Shown here piece by piece: positions 62,713 through 64,000 of a stretch of 64,000 nt of DNA; positions within the stretch are counted from its first letter, which is position 1; each line of letters opens with the position of its first letter. Source of the DNA: Pleodorina starrii (taxonomy: Eukaryota; Chlorophyta; Chlorophyceae; Chlamydomonadales; Volvocaceae); the NCBI GenBank assembly GCA_030267565.1, contig BRXU01000028.1:1203001-1267000 (forward strand), written 5' to 3'. The translations under genes and the position numbers were made by a program. The notes beneath the pieces are model-generated. The model was not told where the DNA came from. It worked only from the letters and a program-made list of their open reading frames with translations, and searched no databases.

Positions 62713-63566
62713 ACCTGAAGGCAGCGCAACATCGTACGTCACAGCGCCGCCATCATACGAGTACGACACATCGCCAGTTCGCCATCATCGTACATACGTA
62801 CGGCAAGGAAGCAGTACACGCACGTACTCAGCAGTCACGCTCTCACCGAGACGGAGCGATGCTGTACGGTGACGTTGTCGGTCTTGTCGGCCAGCACGCG
62901 GATGGCTACGCCCTTCAGTCGGACGTCGAAGTACTTGGTCTGACGCGGCAGGGGCACCTGTACATATGAAGGGCAACGGGTGCGTGCGTGTATGCGAATG
63001 GTTGTTCTGCAGTTCGCTGGTTCCTACCTTGATGATCGATCCCTCCCCCACACGTGCACGCACGGGCATCAGATGCACCCTACGCTACCGCCGTACATGT
63101 CGTACATGCCGAGGGATGCACCATACATACATACAGCAGCCATGCGTGACTGCAACGATTCTCCCTCCGGGCGTGAAGCTATCTACCGTATAATAATAAT
63201 ACTAAGCTGCCGTATTATGTTATTAGGTTGTCGTACAGCATCTTGCCGTACCTGTACGGTGGCCACCAGGCCCTGGCTCAGGTTTCGGAGCACGTGCGCG
63301 TGGCTGCGGGTGGTGAGGGTGTAATACACGGTGGCTGTCTTGCGGTCCGACACCTGGATGTTGGAACCGAAGCGGCTGGCCTTGGTAGCGGTGGCGGTGG
63401 GGGAGACGGCCGCGGCGGCGGCGGTGGCAGCCTCCGCAGTGGTGTTAGGCAAGGAAGCGAGCTCCGTGCTGTTAACCGCATCGTAAACCTGCACATGCAC
63501 ACATGCAGACATGGATGGATACAGTCGGCAGCAACGAAGCAGCGGGCAGCACGCAGATAGAGCAGC

Positions 63567-63604
<38 letters not shown>

Positions 63605-63901
63605 CTATAGAACTATTACAGCGTTTTGTTACTTCTGATCGCCTGGCTGGCTGGCTGGCGGCACGCACGTGCGTGCGTCGCTGGGTTCTAAGGGCGGGGA
63701 AGGTAAGCACGCAGCTGTATATATGTCGGCGCGGCTCAATCTATCTATCTATCTAACTAACTAACTATCTATCTTGCCTGCTGCAGCAGCCCCGCGACGG
63801 GCTCCTTCACGGCCAGGGCGCTGGCGTTTCGGAGCGCGGCGTCCAGCTCGGTGAGGGCCCGGGAGGGGGCGCCGGCAGTCATCTCCACTTGGAGAGCGAG
63901 C
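58279..63901 (-). CDS. Giant membrane glycoprotein, tandem paralogue 2 (5' part off the window)
   Basis: Eleven exons are visible, all phase-consistent: 63901-63778, 63488-63252, 62957-62847, 62188-62075, 61724-61583, 61306-61077, 60468-60172, 59877-59752, 59447-59078, 58717-58559 and 58364-58279 (about 665 codons). They match the last eleven exons of paralogue 1 in order. Lengths are identical for the first five and for the penultimate exon; the others differ by multiples of three or in the tail. Segments include HAYLDGLGVDMLRACASSLS, YYPDPVAALIGRSVSYNHPV and CTFFRAEALQLEFNVSYREI. The end reads GAIAGIVIGSV, VGAAIIVVIIVVVVM and a 14-residue tail KTKKNKVADGAPW-stop (one lysine-rich cluster). 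So the protein is type I with a single helix. The same functional inference as for paralogue 1 applies (surface/flagellar glycoprotein, FMG-1-like by architecture). Confidence 0.78.
60537..60960. mobile_element. Non-autonomous hAT-type element (408 bp) with 8-bp target duplication
   Basis: The element is 60545-60952, with ends CAGGGTTGCTATCTT and its exact reverse complement. The flanks are GATGCGTG on both sides (60537-60544 and 60953-60960). Terminal CAGGG plus an 8-bp duplication is diagnostic of hAT. It is AT-richer than the host and has no ORF. It sits in the paralogue 2 intron that is homologous in position to the intron with the other hAT element in paralogue 1. Confidence 0.93.
61436..61545. 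repeat. ACACACATGGACA-type minisatellite
   Basis: About seven degenerate copies of CACACATGGACA(AAT)A, inside an intron of paralogue 2. Confidence 0.85.
62361..62708. repeat. 350-bp pure AT island
   Basis: The stretch consists of (AT)n and the unit ATATGAATT, with G as the only non-AT base. It lies in the intron between the exons at 62188 and 62847. Confidence 0.95.
63566..63605. repeat. (CAA)13 microsatellite
   Basis: Uninterrupted CAA units lie in the intron between the exons at 63488 and 63778. Confidence 0.95.
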
Positions 63902-64000
63902 CTGGGGGGGGGTGTGGGGTGTGGGAGGGTGGGAGGTAAAAAAGATGGGAGGGAGGGAACGACGGAGATACAGGGCCGGACCAGACGCACGCACGGTGCG
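63902..64000 (-). other. Intron of paralogue 2 at the right window edge
   Basis: The acceptor (CCCCCCCAG) of the exon at 63901 shows that this is intron; the exon that precedes it in paralogue 1 (27828-27716) has no counterpart before the window ends. Confidence 0.7.

Noticed and set aside
62393..62872. Plus-strand frame rich in Tyr, Ile and Asn
   Set aside because: It arises from the AT-repeat island and includes an exon of the opposite strand.

Overview
The window is nuclear DNA of a eukaryotic green alga, most likely a volvocine (Chlamydomonas/Volvox/Gonium type). The evidence is GC-rich coding sequence split by many introns, hydroxyproline-type Pro/Ser tracts (PPSPRPP and similar) in an extracellular protein, numerous trinucleotide repeats, and candidate TGTAA polyadenylation signals. 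No bacterial features (operons, ribosome binding sites, CRISPR, integrons) are present. All gene models below are my own splice reconstructions, in which exon phases were made to agree.

Layout from left to right. (1) 157-4871, minus strand: an organellar-type MutS2 ATPase, cut by the left edge after its Walker B motif. (2) 5619-6861: a 1.24-kb element with perfect 22-bp terminal inverted repeats. (3) 7374-14553, minus: a 16-exon UPF1-like superfamily 1 helicase with two RGG-rich segments. (4) 14929-16776, plus: a small protein with three PGxxG motifs like those of FAM166-type microtubule inner proteins, head-to-head with the helicase across 375 bp. (5) 17868-18401, minus: an unrecognised intronless ORF. 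(6) 18692-18853: a perfect (AAT)54 tract. (7) 19646-54151, minus: one giant gene of about 34.5 kb, at least 42 exons and about 4,000 codons, encoding a single-pass membrane glycoprotein with an N-terminal hydrophobic segment, a huge ectodomain (Cys-rich, Pro-rich, two EF-hands, long Gly/Ser repeats) and one C-terminal membrane helix with a tiny cytosolic tail. (8) 54152-58278: an intergenic spacer. (9) 58279-63901 and beyond, minus: the 3' half of a second, tandem paralogue, cut by the right edge.

The two tandem giant genes are the most striking content. Eleven consecutive exons match between them in order and phase, and five have identical lengths. Nucleotide identity is mosaic, with about 97% tracts abutting strongly diverged sequence, which suggests gene conversion. 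Size, topology, Pro-rich tracts and tandem arrangement recall the Chlamydomonas flagellar membrane glycoprotein FMG-1 pair. That identification is an inference from architecture, not from an alignment.

The introns of the tandem genes hold several small mobile elements. Two are non-autonomous hAT-type elements with exact 8-bp target duplications. One is a 1.79-kb element with terminal inverted repeats. A 104-bp sequence occurs twice, in opposite orientation 21 kb apart, with no mismatch.
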